From Pyrrhosoma nymphula (Eukaryota > Arthropoda > Insecta > Odonata > Coenagrionidae), in assembly GCA_963573305.1 (NCBI GenBank), contig OY754331.1, forward strand, positions 15,410,868-15,474,867: DNA of 64,000 bases. Direction: 5' to 3'. Within the stretch, counting starts at the first letter, position 1; each line of letters begins with the position of its first letter. Made by a program: the position numbers and the translations under genes. Positions 21,691 through 32,889 of the stretch are shown here, one piece after another. The notes under the pieces were generated by a model that searched no databases, had not been told where the DNA came from, and saw only the letters and a program-made list of their open reading frames with translations.

Positions 21691-22500
21691 CCTTCATAAA
21701 CCTACTTTTTTTACATCCCCAACAATTTTCCTGGTGTATTCGATATCATTACACCCTCATGGGTTCTTCTTTGCGTTCATTTATCCTGTAATTATAGCTT
21801 TAAAGCGGCTGCTTTGAATGGGAATATTTCCATCAATTGTTTTTTTTCTTATGCATTGCATTCTACTGGATTTGAAATTTTATTTTTTCGGGCGGTTAAT
21901 TCAATCAATTAGGCGCCTCATACAGATAACGTCTTTTCAACAAAGTTACTCTGAGTGAAGATAATTCATATTGAAGCTCATTCCTCAAATTAAATTCAAA
22001 TTTGTTCAGAATGGCTCCTAAAAGTTTAATCACCCCTAAACGATGAACTAACACAGATAAAAAACTTTTCGTGTTGTTGGGGCATGGTTATGGGAAAGTA
22101 TTCTCAAGAACATCAAAGATTCCACTTAATTGTATACTTAAAAATAAGATTATTTCACCATCTTTATGTCTCGGAAAGGGTATAATGCGACATACTAATG
22201 CCATGAATTTACATAAAGTGCTCATTAATTATCTTCTATAAAAATGTATCCGCTTTTCAAAATAATTCATTATTTAATATATGAGCTTTCAATATTTAAT
22301 AATTCAATATCATATCACTGTATTTTTGCATGTTCATAGTGGATGATTAAGTCCAAGAAATATCAAATATTTCTTTCTTTCTTTGTTCACATATCTTGCC
22401 ATATTACCACGTTTTTCATAAATGTCTAGATTTTTGGTCAAGATAGATGATGGTGTTAATACAACTTGAGCAAAATATTTCCTTCGCATTTCGATGAAAG
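21691..22500. other. Unassigned AT-rich interval
   Basis: No gene or repeat recognised. Confidence 0.5.
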
Positions 22501-22505
22501 AAAAC

Positions 22506-22507
<2 letters not shown>

Positions 22508-22566
<59 letters not shown>
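22508..22566. repeat. (TA)n microsatellite
   Basis: About 29 uninterrupted TA units. Confidence 0.95.
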
Positions 22567-22570
<4 letters not shown>

Positions 22571-22611
22571 CCATCCCCTGCATCTGCCTGCCTGCATCTG
22601 AACACGCGAAA

Positions 22612-23184
22612 ATGAAGTCTTCAGACGCTGCTTTTTTCACTTCATCCCAAGGTCACCGCCTTCGAAAGTTCTTTAATGATTTGAGGACAAATTGCGAGCG
22701 GTGTTCACGTCAGGCGATTATTCTTCGTCAAAAATCAAGGATTTTCTTTCCTGTCTCAAGACGCCATTTGCTCTCTTCTTTATTCCATGCCAGTGACGGA
22801 CCATTCCTTTCCCAAACTGGCGCCGGGCAATTGAACGGTTTCAGAATATCTCCAAAAGAATTGGCGGGGTTCGGTGAAAATGAAGCGATTGTATTTTGTT
22901 TTGGTTGCGCAGAACCTCTAGGCTCTGCTCGATTCCAGCATCGGTCGGTGGCACGCTGCCATGACTACGTCGCCGTATGGCGATTACTCTACCCTCCCCT
23001 TCGTACCCCTACCTCCCTTCCTCACCCCGCCACTCCCCAAGACGGGGGAATTCCGCAAAGATGGGCGTGGAAACGTTTGCTCGAAACCACCTGCCAAGGC
23101 GGTGGTGATCTTAGCATGAGCAGAGGCTGTGGTGACGGATATCTCTCTCGTAATCATAATTTGGAACATGTACTCATTGTTTAA
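22612..23184 (+). CDS. Orphan 190-codon ORF
   Basis: An uninterrupted frame of 190 codons from ATG at 22612 to a stop at 23182-23184, directly after the (TA)n tract. The predicted product is basic and Cys-containing (NCERCSRQ near residue 27) with a proline-rich stretch around residues 125-140. I recognise no domain, signal peptide or transmembrane segment. The length is unusual for non-coding sequence of this composition, but chance cannot be excluded. The overlapping 61-codon minus frame (22984-23169) is a shadow. No splice or promoter evidence was identified. Confidence 0.3.
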   Translation: MKSSDAAFFTSSQGHRLRKFFNDLRTNCERCSRQAIILRQKSRIFFPVSRRHLLSSLFHASDGPFLSQTGAGQLNGFRISPKELAGFGENEAIVFCFGCAEPLGSARFQHRSVARCHDYVAVWRLLYPPLRTPTSLPHPATPQDGGIPQRWAWKRLLETTCQGGGDLSMSRGCGDGYLSRNHNLEHVLIV

Positions 23185-23349
23185 AACTATACGTGCGTGA
23201 ATTCATATTCTCAAATATGGGAGAAACAAATTTTGGTTTTAAAAAATCAGCGTTTTTTATGAAAGTATTTTTGTCCAAAAATCCGCTGTTTGCGACTTGA
23301 AAATCTTACGTCATATACAATCTGGTGAATGATTCCACGGAGCGGTATC

Positions 23350-23842
23350 GTCATACAACGGTAGATCAGATCACGAGAATAAAATTAGGGAACTAGACTG
23401 CATAACGGACAGATTTAAAATGTCATTTTTCCCACGAACGATAAGAGACCACAACAGCTGCCAATGAGACTTTTATCTAGTTTTGTCGTTAGGTTGTGTA
23501 GCTCTTAGTAGTAGTAGTACTCCTAATACTTGAATCCTTATCTGTTACCTAGAACTAACAGCACGCCGTGCATGTTTTCTACATAAGTCTTGAGTCTCTG
23601 TCCATTTGTGTAGTTGTAAAATACACATATATTAACGGCTCCTCTCAATTGTGATAATATCTGTAGTGTAGTGCATGCTTGTGAGGCTTCGCCTCGTGAA
23701 AAACATTAGCGATTTATGCTAATGCATAATTGGTCGGAGTTACACTAACTTTAGGGTATAGTGTAATGCATGTTGGTGAATACTCACCCCCTGCCACACA
23801 CCCCTGAGATGGCTTGCAGGGTATTTTGTAGATGTAGATATC
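23350..23842 (+). mobile_element. CR1-like family A 3' end
   Basis: Last ORF codons (GRSDHENKIRELDC...FFPRTIRDHNSCQ), a full 3' UTR and the hairpin plus GTAGATGTAGATA tail. One of the more complete UTR copies; useful for a consensus. Confidence 0.92.
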
Positions 23843-24464
23843 CAGTAATGCGACGCATTTTCAAGTTAAATTGTTCTGCTTGATTCTAGTTTTGTCTAAA
23901 GAAACTGAGTTTTTATTTACCTTGCGGGAGACTGCTTTATTTTATGCTTGCTGCTGAAATCAATGTTCAGCAGAGAAGCGGAGATGGCATGAGGTGAGGT
24001 CAAGCCAGGCAGATGCCTATTGGATCATGTGTCTTTTTAAAATTTTTATCCACTATTTAAATGGAATTATTCAATTCTGCGTGAACGTGTTATACATTTG
24101 AGATCGTTCTAACATGTAATTTCATACACTTACTCTACTCATGTATTAGGAATGTATTTTTAGTCATGCTCCCTGTCAAGACATTACTGAAGAGTGATGT
24201 TAGAAAGAGCCTCCCTTTCTTAGTCCATCTTTAGCTCATTGGATCTGGAAAAAATATTTTGTATCGATGTTGTTGAAACCAAATGTTCTCATAAAATTAA
24301 GTAAATGAAAATGGCAGAAACCATACTATTGAAAAATACTCCCCCCATGGTTATGTGGGTTTAAAACATTAAAATGGCGCTATAGGCACAGGAGGAAATT
24401 ACGTTTAATTTTAATCTTTCACTTTCGATATTATTAAAACTCTTTTAGATCTTGACCGCTTTAT
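23843..24464. other. Unassigned interval
   Basis: No gene or repeat recognised. Confidence 0.5.
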
Positions 24465-24526
24465 GAATAATACTAGCTATTCTGGAGTTTTTCTCAATTT
24501 GTAATAAATAAAGTGTATCTGATAAC

Positions 24527-24556
24527 GTTTCGTCAAGTTTTATTTGACATCATCAG
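24527..24556 (-). other. Hammerhead-like core motif, left arm
   Basis: On the minus strand: CTGATGA, T, a GTCAA/TTGAC stem, then GAAAC. The two conserved hammerhead boxes are present with a 5-bp stem II, but one unpaired T follows CTGATGA and no cleavage-site helix is identified. Confidence 0.4.
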
Positions 24557-24594
24557 GGCTAAAATATTTACAGCGCCAAGTTAGAAGTCACAAT

Positions 24595-24925
24595 TCAGTT
24601 AAATTGAAATTAAAAATAAATATAATAATACAAATAATTAAATCATATTTAAACAACATTTTGTGTTGCCATGTGAATTATTAAGTTGTTTTAATATTAT
24701 TTGTTCCGTTGCTCTTTTTTTCAATCACAACATACTTTATGAAATTAACACAATCATTTAGTACATTTAAAAAGTGTTGAAGGTATGTATTAACATTTAT
24801 ATGTTTGTATTGTGACTGAAATCACTGTAAATTGATTTTATTTGATTAATTGATGGTTGGGATCAAAATGAACAAAATATGTAATTATTTTTATCATTAT
24901 ATTTTTAAATTTTCAATTTAACTGA
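24595..24925. mobile_element. 331-bp TIR element nested in the foldback arm
   Basis: Ends TCAGTTAAATTGAAA and its exact complement, AT-rich interior. Flanked by AT on both sides. The uninterrupted right arm reads CACAATAGAGTATTTG, which reproduces the empty site with a single AT. The class is uncertain. Confidence 0.82.
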
Positions 24926-25101
24926 ATAGAGTATTTGCACACTTTTGGGAAGTGACATCTAAAAAATCTATCGATACTTCAGACACTAAATTTTCATTCT
25001 GACGCTCGAGAGGCTTTTCGTTAATTTTTTATTACCTCCCTGTCATGATCTAATAAATTATTATTGCGCCGAAACACTGGTCCACCATGTTTTGTAGGCT
25101 C

Positions 25102-25287
25102 TGACGTCATCTCCCATAGTCGACCATTTGTTGATTTGGAGATTGTGTGACTGTGTAGTCTTAGCGTGCAGACGAAACTTTAGCTATTAATTAGCAAATA
25201 TCGAAATAACTTCGAAAAGGCAAATACTACTTCACTATCGACGCACAGCTAGGCTATTTCGCATCTGCTAATATGGGAGATGACGTC
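25102..25287. repeat. Internal inverted pair with TGACGTCA
   Basis: TGACGTCATCTCCCATA at 25102-25118 and its exact complement at 25271-25287. Flanks show weaker inverted similarity. Possibly the ends of another small element. Confidence 0.55.
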
Positions 25288-25516
25288 ACACTATGAAGAA
25301 CCAATGGTTGGGCGTTTAGACCTAGGCAATTACGATGCTGAAACAATGCATATTAAAAGCTATTTATTAAATTAATTAGTTGGAATTATACCTTGGTATT
25401 TCGTACGTGGTATTTCGAAACCAAACACTACTCGCTATAATAAATTTCAACAAAATACCTCACTTACGCAAATACTCTATTGTGACTTCTAACTTGAGGG
25501 TGTTAATGTTTTAGCT

Positions 25517-25546
25517 CTGATGATGTCAAATAAAACTTGACGAAAC
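25517..25546 (+). other. Hammerhead-like core motif, right arm
   Basis: Same CTGATGA/GAAAC layout as the left-arm copy and identical through the stem. The two motifs face each other. Confidence 0.4.
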
Positions 25547-25974
25547 ATTGACAGATATACTGTGTTTGTTACAAATTGACCAACAATCCAGAATAGTTAT
25601 TGATATTATTATAGAATAGTTTCTTCTTTGAGATTCCTCGCATCTGTATTTCAAAACTCCAATGTCTTCTCCTTTGCCGGATACCCCCTCAGGGTTAATG
25701 ATTGATCCAGAGTTAATGAATGTTCATCAATTCTTAGGAGGTGTCCTCCAAAGAAGAAGAAACGTTGGTATTTTAAAATCCAGACGCTGGAAATCCCAAA
25801 AGAAAAGCTAACGATCGTTATGTTGAGAAAGCACACCTATTTAAATTGAAACTTTAACTTTTATTATGTGCGTTCTTTGCAGCGACGCGTGGGTTTAATG
25901 TGGTTGGAAGCGCTCTATATTTAGCACCAATAACTCCATGTTATATTACCTATAGTACCTAGTTTTTTTTGTCT

Positions 25975-26950
25975 ACCGCCCCCAGCCACCTCATGGGTGT
26001 GAAGCAGGGGGTGAGTATTCATCAACATGTCCGGCACTACATCCTATAAAAGTTAATGAAAGTACGACATAGTTAATGCATCCGCAAATATATATAAATA
26101 CCTGTAAGGAGGTGACGTTTCACCCACACGGACTACACCGTATGCCACCAATTTTATATACACTATGAGTTTTTATGTATTTCACAATTACATAAATGGC
26201 CAGAGATATATAAGAGTTATACGGGGGCGTGCTCTTAGTACTACCATAGAGTAAGCATGTACTTAATATATGTATACTTGATGGTACTATGTAACAAATT
26301 AAGACAAACATTTGAGATCAAACTAAATAATTAGCTGCATTACCTATCGAAAAACCTAATTATAAAGTCTCCGGGGCATCTATTATGATCTCTAATTGCT
26401 CGCGGGAAATGAACATTTTCGATTACAATTACCGCAAAGATGTTTTACAAATCGTGCTTATCTTATCCACACGCATTTAAACTCGTTATTTAAACCTACC
26501 TCAAAAGCATCTCAGATATTGGTAGCTGGTACTAATTAGGGTTAACAAGGGTAGCTATCCTCCCTAACTTTTCCGACGAATTTTCCCAGTAGGTACTCTT
26601 TTCAAAAATCCCAATTTACGATTAGCTTGACCAGTTATTAACCAAATATTTTTACCCCAGTTGATCATTAGATAGTCTGACTCCAATATTCGCTATGGTG
26701 TATGCAATATGTGTAATCAGGGAGTGGATTTTTTTCCAGAAATTCTTGACTACAAATTTTTTTCAAACATAATTCTAACTGCCATGTGTCGCACAACTTT
26801 TGTATTCCCTCAAGGACCTTTGATAGATCTCCTTCATCATTATGACCACGAATTTTTCAATACTCTACTGCGTCATATTCAAATAATCGAAGCTTACTGT
26901 CAACTACTACTGCGATATTGTTAATATACACATTGGAAAAAGTGGTACAT
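25975..26950 (-). mobile_element. Divergent CR1-like element 3' portion (family D)
   Basis: The minus strand reads LSKVLEGIQKLCDTWQLEL (near 26750-26830), then GQANRKLGFLKRVPT (near 26595-26640), then a long 3' UTR and the terminal hairpin (CCCCC/GGGGG arms, 25978-26015). These two protein blocks are the linker after the RT palm in CR1/L2 elements. The UTR retains family A-like segments at low identity, so this is an older related copy. The TAGATG tail is largely lost. Confidence 0.75.
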
Positions 26951-26988
26951 GTTGACTAACATGGATGAAGATATATATGATTGGATGT

Positions 26989-27451
26989 TCAGGTTTCGTA
27001 AAACGTCGAAACCGAGGTCGTGAAATATAGTGTATCTATCTGTGGAAAATTGCACTTATCCAAGTTATTCATCATGTAAATATTCCACAAAATATCGCCC
27101 GAATCTACGAATGGTACATGTTCATACGCCGCTCGATTAGAGCTACCCAGAACACCAAAGCAGGTCCCAGTAGGTGTTGTATCTTGTTCATTCCTGGCAA
27201 CGATTATGAAACGAAGTGAACGCAACGAAATGAAGTCCAAATTGAATTCCGATAATATCTCTGTGTTAGTGAATGATTGATCCATATTGAACCTTAAAAT
27301 TGTCAACTGTATTTTCAGTAGGAAAATGCCATTCCTCCTGTTGAAATTCACGGCTAACAAGGGAAGACCACATATCATGTTCTACTTTTTTTTCCACGAT
27401 GCATGATGTCCATTCAGTCTCACATCTGCTCGGGGCTGCATTGAATTTCAT
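26989..27451 (-). CDS. Unidentified minus-strand ORFs, possibly one frameshifted gene fragment
   Basis: Two overlapping minus-strand frames, 27266-27451 (61 codons) and 26989-27378 (129 codons). The first contains CIVEKKVEHDMWSSLVSREF, the second SLRFIIVARNEQDTTPTG and AYEHVPFVDSGDILWNIYM. They read like ordinary globular protein, but I do not recognise the family. They could be one gene broken by a frameshift, or chance. Confidence 0.3.
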
Positions 27452-27914
27452 TTATATGCCACGCAAAAGAATTCTTTTCGCTAAAAATTATTTCGATGGA
27501 ATTAGATGTTATTTAGGTATGCTATTATCGTTTATGTTTCTATGAAAATCTTCTTTATACATATATATATATAATTTACAAAGTGTTCCTACTCTTTACC
27601 ACTCTTTATCTCGTATCCCTCTTTATCTCACAACCAGACACAGTTTGATCTAGAGGCATGCAGTACACTGTGTTGGGTTTCTCATTCCCGTAATGGTTCG
27701 GGTCCGCACCCGGGTGATTTTTGTATTTCTTACACGGGATTTAACCTTTTGGGTCCTCTTCAATTGTGTTGCTTTATCGCAAGTGAAAAAATTAAAACAT
27801 AAGTGGAAACAATTCAAAGCATTTAGGCAAGGTTTTAAAAAAATTGAATGGTGTACAAAAATGTTTTTTAGAAGAAAGTTTGAGAGAATAAGGCATTTTA
27901 ATACACGCCATCGT
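27452..27914. other. Unassigned interval with possible SINE remnant
   Basis: GGTTCGGGTCC near 27697 resembles a degraded B box. A short AT microsatellite lies at about 27561-27571. A 74-codon ORF (27693-27917) is not otherwise supported. Confidence 0.35.
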
Positions 27915-29552
27915 TAGTCCAGTCATTGAAGTGAAAAATAGGGTCTCACCTACGAAAAATTTTACTATGAACCGATTTTCATGAAATTTTGGAATTAGGC
28001 TTATCTTACCCTTAACTTCAAAAGTGATATTGACCTGACCTCCGTTCTTACCCTGGGGGTGGTTTCCACCCCTTCTCGTTAGTGGAAATTTTTTTGGTCA
28101 AAATAACCTCGGGAATCGATAGAAGACCCAATTCTAAGCAAAACGTGTTCTGTAAAGTTTTTTCAAAAACAATACTTTTCGAGTTATTGGCGATTGAAAA
28201 CTCAGAATTCTCCCACGTTTTTCAACGGTTTTTTTTGCAAATATCTAAAAAAATATGCGTTTTAATGATAATTTAATAATAAACAAAATTGTAACAGGTA
28301 AGAAAATGAACAAATTGATTTTTATAGAGTGTTTTAAGTGCAATATTAAGCGAGATATTGAAGATAAAAACCGTTTTTAAATAATACAAAGAATTCAACT
28401 AGAAAAAAAAACGTTTAATTTTTGGACCATAACTCCTTCCATTTTAAAGCTATCACAATATACAAAAACCATTTTAAAGGTAATGAAAAGAGCTAAAACT
28501 TTTTTCATTATGACATGTGGTATAAAACCCTTTATTTTGAAACGGTGAAGGGTCAAAGGTCTCGAGAGAGACTGTGCGCTACCGCGCGCTCTTTAAACAG
28601 TCATATCTCCGTCAACTTTGGTCTGACAGAAAAAAAAAACAAAATTTTTGTCAAGAAAAGACCTACATTTTATATCATTACAGTTTTTTACGTAACCTTC
28701 ATTGTTTTTGAAATATTATGAAAAAAAGGTGTTTTTTTTATGTAAAAATTTTTTTTTCTTAAAATCGTAATGTTTTTGAAAAGTATGCAATTCCAAAGCA
28801 GCCAAACCGCTAGAATCCAATAGACTCTTCATATTAAAGTTAATTCTAGACGGAATACGATTAATTTTAATTTTGGTGGAAATGGCACTTATGAAACACG
28901 TCGGTTAAAAAAAAATATTAATGTCCCTCTTTTTTTCATTACAACTCACTCACTTTACGTGCAAAAGACTTTTAACACTGCTCATTTTAAAGATTATTTT
29001 AAGCACTATATAAAAGTTTCTCATTGTCTAATCGATAAAACATATCCGTTGTCCGCTAGATGGCATTGAAGACATCGATTAAATTTCAGGCAAAAAAAAA
29101 ACGGTTTTTATCTTCAATATCTCGCTTAATATTGCACTTAAAACACTCTATAAAAAATCAATTTGTTCATTTACTTACCTGCTACAATTTTGTATATTAT
29201 GAAATTATCGTTAAAACGCATATTTTTTTTAGATATTTGCAAAAAACCGTTGAAAAACGTGGGAAAATTCTGAGTTTTCAATCGCCAATAACTCGAAAAG
29301 TATTGAGTTTTTGAAAAAACTTTATAGAACACTTTTTGCTTAGAATTGGGTCTTCTATCGATCCCCGAGGTTATTTTGACCAAAACAATTTCCACTAACG
29401 AGAAGGGGTGGCAACCACCCCCAGGGTAAGAACGGAGGTCGGGTCAATATCACTTTTGAAGTTAAGGGTAAGATAAGCCTAATTCCAAAATTTCATGTAA
29501 ATCGGTTCATAGTAAAATATTTCTGAGGTGAAAAACTTCAATGACTGGACTA
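27915..29552. mobile_element. Long-TIR element, 1.64 kb, non-autonomous
   Basis: Inverted repeats of about 470 bp, at roughly 27915-28385 and 29090-29552, of high identity. Ends read TAGTCCAGTCATTGAAG. Each arm has a CCCCCAGGGTAAGAACGGAG block and an adjacent ACCACCC/GGGTGGT stretch. CGT flanks both ends and may be a 3-bp target duplication. No internal frame exceeds 84 codons, so any transposase must be supplied in trans. The superfamily is not recognised. Confidence 0.87.
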
Positions 29553-30489
29553 CGTATTATGATATCCTAATGATATTCAATTTGATAAATAGTTTTTGTA
29601 ATGTTTTCACCCATGATACGTCTCTATTTAAAGGATATTTTTTCCTCATTTTTAGCGAATTCAGATTAAAAGTAATTTAAAAATATGCTGTGTTGTAAAA
29701 ATATAATAGGCTTTTTTGTTCCTAAAACCTGTTAGGAAATTTTTTCTTCATTTGTGTATTATTGTAAATAATGTATAATATAATCTGATCTAATATCTAT
29801 ATATTTTTAACTATTCTTATCAAAGGAGTATACAAGAGTGCATAATGTTAAAATTTCAGATAAAAAAGCGTTATCTGAAAACGTAAAAAACATCTTTAGC
29901 TCGTGCAGACGTTATTAATGGCGCAAATTAATGTTTAACTACACTCTTAATTATAAAATTTACTTTTTTATATACTTTACGCGCACATATTACGAAGGTT
30001 CAGCGGAATGACCAATGAGAATCCAAGATAATTATATTATAATATATTGTATTGATTGTTTCTATTATAAAATTTTGTAATTCTAGATTCATACTTACGT
30101 ATAGTTTGCTAAAACACAATATTGTAGGTTTTTAAATATACAGATGTTTTCACCCCAGTACCATACCTCTATTAAAATGAAAACCAAAAGCCTAAAGATG
30201 GTTTAAGACTGACAAAAGTTTCAAGTAATAAATAGAAGAATTAAGCAAGAGAATGAAGGAGTTTTGTTGAGGTATTGAAATAATGATTAGCATTTAATTA
30301 TTAATTAATAGATTCCAACCTAAAACACATAATAAAACGTTATCTTAATAATAAAAGTTCAGATACCTACTTCTAAACTTTCTGAACATTTTTATAATTA
30401 TAAACGCGCAAACATCGCGCAGGTTCATCTAATATATTAATATTTATTTATTATTAGGGTGTCCCATCGGTTTAGGTGTGTTAAAATGG
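29553..30489. other. Unassigned AT-rich interval
   Basis: Strongly AT-rich, no ORF of note. Confidence 0.5.
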
Positions 30490-30870
30490 AAGAGAGTGGA
30501 AATCCTCTACGATTTCGCAAACTCTGGCCAACATCTTCTTAAAATATCTTCAGATTGACATTCGTCCTACCTCTCTTCTTTTAATATCCATGAAGCCTAT
30601 TCTTACTCTTGCCTTCCCTCGCTTGCCCAACTTATGTACTACAGCCCATCACGGCCTCCAGCATCCTTTCGCCTCCAACTACCAACCACCTATTTACTCC
30701 ACCTCCTCCTAATCTCCTCCAGCGGAGTCCTCTTCTCATCTATCATGCCGAGCACTTCCTCGTTCGTCTTCCTTTTCGTCTACCGCAGTTCCTCCATTCT
30801 CCTCCGCACCCGCATCTCGAACACGTGCAGCTTATCCTCTATTCTCTTTCCTTATATTAGTTAAAAAGGT
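30490..30870 (-). pseudogene. RTE-like RT C-terminus, type 2, copy 3
   Basis: Minus-strand sequence encodes NEEVLGMIDEKR followed by EEIRRRW and, after frameshifts, a LGKRG-like basic segment and a short tail. It matches the fragments at 10317 and 19760. The plus-strand frames at 30609-30864 are its shadows. More decayed than the other copies. Confidence 0.72.
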
Positions 30871-31063
30871 AAACGAATGTTGTAATTACAGAAAGCCCTC
30901 CGACCCCAACCTCATCACAGTTCCCAAATTGACCATAGCAGAAAACGCGGTGAATTTTTCAGAAAAGTACCATTATTATTGTATGCCCTCGTCAAAATTT
31001 CCTCGATAATAGTTCAAAATTGAATTTTATGTGGAAATTCGCCAATGACGTCTTATTTTTTCA

Positions 31064-31207
31064 GACCACCGACGGCTCCTCGGGCTATTTGCTGGAAAAC
31101 ATGAATCTGAACTCGGAAGACAGATCGGGGTTACTACCAACTGATGCGAAGAAGCACCAATTGTCATTGTTATGATTACCCAGAAATGGAGCAGTTCATT
31201 GAGTTGG
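31064..31207 (+). other. Exon-like segment between splice consensus sites
   Basis: A pyrimidine tract and CAG (31055-31063) precede the segment and TTG/GTAAGTAC follows it (donor GT at 31208). Two frames are partly open: one encodes TTDGSSGYLLENMNLNSEDR at the 5' side but meets a stop near 31172. Another is open at the 3' side (CHCYDYPEMEQFIEL up to the donor). No frame spans the segment, so it is a decayed exon or a chance arrangement. Confidence 0.25.
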
Positions 31208-32100
31208 TAAGTACAGTCCTCTTCTTTAAATTCATAGATGGATTAAATGGGCGAGCTGAGAAATTTCTAGCGACCACGCTCTGAAAATAATGGACTGTGG
31301 ACATAATTAAAATAGATTCATTGAGAATTATTTTACTTTTTGCACAATGTGTTTCTTACCTGCTAAGTAGTGACACCCCATCATACAAGAAAACGCTCGA
31401 ACCCAGCCATGATAGACGTGAGCGGCAACGCGGCACGGCTCTACTGCCGCTCGCCGCCAATCCCAGATATTACATTTTTCTAGTGCCGCTCTGCCGTTCT
31501 ACTCATTATGTGGCAAAATGTCGGCCGAGAACGTTTTGTCTAATAGCAGTACAGGCATTTCTTCTTCTGAACTACTCTTAGGTCAAATCACCGCTCGTAT
31601 CGTGGCCACTACCGCCCTGCCGCTCCGCTCCGATACTGCTCTGCCGCCCGCCGCCTGCCGCTCATATCGTGACCGAGGCTTTATAGATAGACTCTTCACC
31701 AGTCTTTTCTCAGCGTCCTCACACAACATTTATGTCATCGCATCACTCTCATCAATGGATACCTCATTCGCTGGCGCTTTCTTCTACTGAACCATTTCTC
31801 ATTTGAGGTTATCTACAGGTAGGTTTAGATGGTAAAAGGGTTTCCTCCACTGATAACTTTCAGCCTCAGGCCCTTAAGTCATCAATTCATCACATGATAT
31901 AATTATTTAGCTCGGCATACCCCCTCGGCTCAGTAACTCATCTTCATCCCCTCATTTTTAAAACCTCTTATACCCCCTCTTAATTAATTTGATAACTAAC
32001 TTTGTGTCATGGCCCCCCTTCGTTTAAACAACAGAGTAGGACTATGTAATAAAGAAATGAATGTTTTTTTGAGAATTTTAAATTAGGAAAATATGAACAG
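31208..32100. other. Unassigned interval
   Basis: Overlapping plus frames at 31297-31581 and 31518-31790 lie in a Ser/Leu/Arg-rich, CCGCTC-repeat-like stretch. No domain recognised. Confidence 0.4.
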
Positions 32101-32115
32101 AATGAATAACCATCC

Positions 32116-32328
32116 ATGTGCTATACGCTTAAAACACAATCAACCCACAAATTATTAGAAGTTTTCAGAAATTACATTTCAGAAGACTATGAGGTGGAAA
32201 TAAATCCTAGAGTTTGGGATTATTACACAGTACGCCGTTATTATCAGTTTTACATGTTTTATGAATTGTGTGATTTATCAAGAAATGAAGATTTCAAAGA
32301 ACTACTGTACAAGATGATTCAATCATAA
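32116..32328 (+). CDS. Small orphan ORF, 70 codons
   Basis: An open frame ending in TAA. The predicted product is acidic and tyrosine-rich (YYTVRRYYQFYMFYELCDL around residues 40-58) and looks helical, with no signal peptide. Residue composition is protein-like and codon use is not simple-sequence driven. It could be a terminal exon or a transposon relic. I do not recognise a family. Confidence 0.3.
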   Translation: MCYTLKTQSTHKLLEVFRNYISEDYEVEINPRVWDYYTVRRYYQFYMFYELCDLSRNEDFKELLYKMIQS

Positions 32329-32852
32329 TTTTATATGTTAGGTGTACCATAATTCAGAAATTTAGACAATTAAGTATATTTTGTGTCACGAGTTGTCTGA
32401 ATTTCTCTCGTGAGCAGAAAAGATTCGGCAAGTTCTCATTCAGTACTCAGGGACACTGGCATATTTCTATGGCTGGATCCTGCATAGGGACTATCTTAGA
32501 TCAGAAATTCGCACTTCTATTGGCTTAAGACTCTACGGGCGCAATGCAGAGCACGAAAGGGGCTCTAGTTGGAGATGATTGCTTCAATACGGAAGGGGTG
32601 TACTGTTCTTCATCTGAGTTCGGCCCCTGCACAGACCGTTACAATGTGGAAATGATCGTTCCTGCCCATTTTTATAACAATTTTCTTTTTTATGCAAGTG
32701 GACTTCGACGAAGATATTCCAAAATTAATAGCAATTCACTTTGGTTCCGCTGAGCAGCACTGGGCGCAAAATACACCAAGTGGAATTTGGGCTCTATCAT
32801 GAATTTCTCAGAAGTATTTAGGGTATTTTAAAAGACTGTAAATGTCTCAAAA

Positions 32853-32889
<37 letters not shown>

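Larger units (their letters stand above)
24465..25605. mobile_element. Foldback element with hammerhead-like motif in both arms
   Basis: Inverted repeats of about 100-140 bp: left arm 24465-24594 (continuing after the nested insert at 24926), right arm 25470-25605. Shared blocks include CTATTCTGGA, TGACATCATCAG and AGTTAGAAGTCACAAT. Each arm holds a CTGATGATGTCAA...TTGACGAAAC motif. A 331-bp element interrupts the left arm. No ORF; type uncertain, possibly Penelope-related or a foldback DNA transposon. Confidence 0.75.

Noticed and set aside
22508..22566. CRISPR-like or promoter TATA signal
   Set aside because: It is a simple TA microsatellite; no spacer-repeat structure exists anywhere in the window.
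26989..27378. Farnesoic acid O-methyltransferase-like domain
   Set aside because: A faint resemblance of one segment (SLRFIIVARNEQ) to that domain was considered, but the rest does not match.
31064..31207. A genuine internal exon
   Set aside because: Splice-like borders exist, but no single frame is open across the segment, so only a low-confidence entry was kept.
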